From the NCBI RefSeq assembly GCF_900129395.1, contig NZ_FQVP01000006.1:186001-250000 (forward strand): 64,000 nt of DNA, in the 5' to 3' direction. The stretch is from Pseudosulfitobacter pseudonitzschiae. Lineage in GTDB: Bacteria > Pseudomonadota > Alphaproteobacteria > Rhodobacterales > Rhodobacteraceae. Under the pieces are notes generated by a model. It searched no databases and had not been told where the DNA came from. It saw only the letters and a program-made list of their open reading frames with translations. The position numbers were made by a program, and so were the translations under genes. Shown in pieces: positions 62,066 to 64,000 of this stretch; position 1 is the first letter of the stretch; the number at the start of each line of letters is the position of its first letter.

Positions 62066-63475
62066 ATGAACACCCAGACCAACACCGCCACACTTTCGCC
62101 GGGCCTTGATGTCGCGGCCTTGTGCGAAAACGCCCGCGAGATGGTTGCGCACGAAGCACCGCTTTACGAACAGCTTCGACCGCGCAGCAAGGACATGTTC
62201 GCCAACCGGGCGCCGGGTTTTTACGATCAGGTGCCCCAGCACTGGATGCGGGATTGGCCGATGCCCTTTCCCTTTGCCGTCGCTGGCGCCTCTGGCAGCA
62301 CCCTGACCGACATTGACGGCAACACGCTTGTCGATTTCTGCCTTGGCGATACCGGCGCGATGTTCGGCCATGCCCCCCGGCCCATTGTCGAGGCGCTGTC
62401 AAAGTCGGGCACACGCGGCCTGACCACGATGCTGCCCTCGGGTGAGGTCGCGGAAGTCGGCAAGCTGCTGACGGACCGTTTCGGCCCCTTCGTCTTTCAG
62501 ATTGCCACCACCGCAAGCGACGCGAACCGCTTTGCCATCCGGGTCGCGCGGGCGGTGACGGGGCGCAACAAGATCCTGGTTTTCGATGGCTGTTATCACG
62601 GTGCCGTTGACGAAACGCTGGTTGACCTTGAGGACGGTCAAACCGTCGCCCGCAAGAACCTGTTGGGTCAGGTTGTCGATGTCACCACGACGACCGTCAG
62701 CATTCCGTTCAATGATATCGACGCGCTGAAAACCGCGCTTGAGGCAGGCGACATCGCCGTCGTTCTGGCCGAACCGGTGATGACGAACTGTGGCATGATC
62801 CTGCCGGACGAGGGCTATCTGACAGCGCTGCGCGACCTGACGCGTGCGGCTGGCACATTGCTGCATATCGACGAAACGCACACGATCTCGACTGGCCTTG
62901 GCGGCTATACTGCGGTGCATGGGCTTGACCCGGACATCTTTGTCGTCGGCAAACCCGTGGGCGGCGGCGTGCCGGTCGCGATCTGGGGCATGTCGCAGAA
63001 GGTTGCCAAAGCCCTGTCCGACATCCGCGCCAAGATGAGCGGCATCGGCCATTCCGGTATCGGCACAACCCTGTCGGGCAGCACGCTGCAAATCGCCTGC
63101 CTGCGTGCCTGCCTGTCAGAAGTGATGACGGCAGAGGCCTATGCCACCATGAACCGCCACGCCGACCGGCTGGAACAGGGCTTTACGGATGCGATCCGCG
63201 CCGCAGGGCTGCCGTGGCACGTCAGCCGCGTTGGCGCGCGGCTCGAAATTGTGTTCTCGGCTGATCCGGTGCGCAACGCGGCAGAGGCGCGCGCGGCGGC
63301 GATTGACGACATTCAACACGCCCTGCACATCGGTGTGCTGAACCAGGGCTATCTGGTGACACCGTTCCACAACATGGTGCTGGTCGCGCCCACCACGACC
63401 GACGCACAGGTCGAAGGGCTGCTGAGCGCCTATGAAAACGTGCTGACGCGACTTGTCACACGGAAAGGCAAATGA
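62066..63475 (+). CDS. Class III aminotransferase (glutamate-1-semialdehyde aminomutase-like)
   Basis: A 469-residue fold-type I PLP enzyme. The PLP aspartate lies in LLHIDETHT and the Schiff-base lysine in FVVGKPVGGGVP; DGCYHGAVDET and GTTLSGSTLQ are further family blocks. GAGG precedes the ATG at 62066; the frame upstream covers the operator and is not conserved. It overlaps the second ligase gene. It probably transaminates an amine or aldehyde product of the gamma-glutamyl pathway rather than making 5-aminolevulinate. Confidence 0.9.
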   Translation: MNTQTNTATLSPGLDVAALCENAREMVAHEAPLYEQLRPRSKDMFANRAPGFYDQVPQHWMRDWPMPFPFAVAGASGSTLTDIDGNTLVDFCLGDTGAMFGHAPRPIVEALSKSGTRGLTTMLPSGEVAEVGKLLTDRFGPFVFQIATTASDANRFAIRVARAVTGRNKILVFDGCYHGAVDETLVDLEDGQTVARKNLLGQVVDVTTTTVSIPFNDIDALKTALEAGDIAVVLAEPVMTNCGMILPDEGYLTALRDLTRAAGTLLHIDETHTISTGLGGYTAVHGLDPDIFVVGKPVGGGVPVAIWGMSQKVAKALSDIRAKMSGIGHSGIGTTLSGSTLQIACLRACLSEVMTAEAYATMNRHADRLEQGFTDAIRAAGLPWHVSRVGARLEIVFSADPVRNAAEARAAAIDDIQHALHIGVLNQGYLVTPFHNMVLVAPTTTDAQVEGLLSAYENVLTRLVTRKGK

Positions 63476-64000
63476 TGACCGACACCAGACCGAACGAAGC
63501 CGCCTCGATCGAAGAGGCCGAAGCCTTTCTTGCGAAACACCCGGACATCTCCGCCTTTGACCTTGTGTTGATCGACCCCAACGGGATCGCGCGCGGCAAG
63601 ATCATCCGCCGTCACGAACTGCCGGGCCTGTACAAATCCGGCCGACACCTGCCGGGCTCGATCCTCGGCCTTGACGTCACGGGCGAGGATGTGGACGAAA
63701 CCGGCCTGGTCTGGGACGATGGCGACGCCGACCGTATCGCCTGGCCGATTGCCGGATCGCTGGTGGAACTGCCCTGGACCTCACCAAAACGCGGCGAGGT
63801 CCGTGTCAGCCTGTATGAGCTGGACGGCACCCGCATGGGCGCCGATCCGCGTCATGCGCTGTCGCGTCAGATCGAGACCTTCAACCAGATCGGCATGAAC
63901 CCCGTCATGGCCTTTGAGCTCGAGTTCTACCTGCTGGACGCCACCCGCGACACCAATGGCCGCCCGCAGGCCGCAAGGATGCCGATCACGGGCGACCTGA
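63472..64000 (+). CDS. Glutamine synthetase family ligase, N-terminal part
   Basis: The first 176 codons of a second glutamine-synthetase-family gene, cut by the right edge. It shows an N-terminal beta-grasp region (FDLVLIDPNGIARGKIIRR) and the first metal motif AFELEFYLLD. It overlaps the aminotransferase stop (ATGATGA), and an ATG at 63475 is an equal choice. It differs in sequence from the ligase at 59593-60942, so the locus encodes two non-identical gamma-glutamyl ligases. Confidence 0.88.
   Translation, partial: MMTDTRPNEAASIEEAEAFLAKHPDISAFDLVLIDPNGIARGKIIRRHELPGLYKSGRHLPGSILGLDVTGEDVDETGLVWDDGDADRIAWPIAGSLVELPWTSPKRGEVRVSLYELDGTRMGADPRHALSRQIETFNQIGMNPVMAFELEFYLLDATRDTNGRPQAARMPITGDL

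Noticed and set aside
62066-63475. Assignment of the aminotransferase as HemL (5-aminolevulinate synthesis)
   Set aside because: The fold and lysine motif agree, but the gene is coupled to a glutamine-synthetase-family ligase and a GntR promoter. Alphaproteobacteria usually make 5-aminolevulinate by the HemA route.
1-64000. tRNA, rRNA, CRISPR arrays and prophage genes
   Set aside because: No repeat-spacer pattern, cloverleaf with TTCGA loop, integrase or phage structural gene was noticed anywhere in the window.

Overview
The window looks like a chromosomal segment of an aerobic alphaproteobacterium, most likely a roseobacter-type Rhodobacteraceae. The grounds are high GC, tightly packed operons with ATGA or TGATG start/stop overlaps, abundant Liv-ABC and TRAP uptake systems for organic acids, and an aerobic (CobG/CobN-type) cobalamin pathway. 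No rRNA, tRNA or CRISPR was seen, so the assignment is inferred from gene content only.

Region 1 (1-10.2 kb) is an acyl-acid uptake and activation module. It holds a LivK-like binding protein (cut by the left edge), an SDR dehydrogenase, an IclR regulator, LivMHFG, two acyl-CoA dehydrogenases, an enoyl-CoA hydratase and an AMP-forming acyl-CoA ligase. Region 2 (10.2-19.7 kb) begins with a broken tripartite tricarboxylate transporter: the start of tctC is joined to the end of tctA. An orphan 20-bp perfect palindrome and an IS6-like remnant lie beside it. A TRAP transporter (dctPQM), a hydantoinase/oxoprolinase pair (hyuAB) and a LysR regulator follow.

Region 3 (19.8-29.4 kb, minus strand) is a respiratory cluster: a membrane PQQ dehydrogenase, an APC permease, cytochrome oxidase subunit II carrying a cytochrome c domain, a fused subunit I+III with a glutamine at the K-channel lysine position, a small membrane protein, a CtaG-like factor and a triheme cytochrome c. 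An MgtC-like protein, a GSU2403-type nucleotidyltransferase and an iron alcohol dehydrogenase with a divergent LysR gene follow.

Region 4 (33.5-51.0 kb) is a compact B12 locus. A cobalamin riboswitch precedes a DUF1636 protein and cobW-N-G-H-I-J-(K)-L-E-M-B-A-F; together these cover every step from uroporphyrinogen III to cob(II)yrinate a,c-diamide except the CobS/CobT chelatase partners. cobK is inverted inside the operon, with its start codon interlocked with that of cobL. A second cobalamin riboswitch precedes a BtuFCD-like importer and a possible 52-codon leader ORF.

Region 5 (51.4-64 kb) holds a TetR/DUF2855 pair and then two adjacent gene sets that read as one gamma-glutamyl-amine theme. 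One set is a polar amino acid-type ABC importer (no ATPase nearby), a GntR regulator and a cytosolic gamma-glutamyltransferase-like hydrolase. The other is a PuuB-like FAD oxidase, a PuuA-like glutamine-synthetase-family ligase, a GntR regulator, a class III aminotransferase and a second glutamine-synthetase-family gene cut by the right edge. Shared TTTTGTGATA and GTTATAAC motifs in the intergenic regions suggest common control of the second set.
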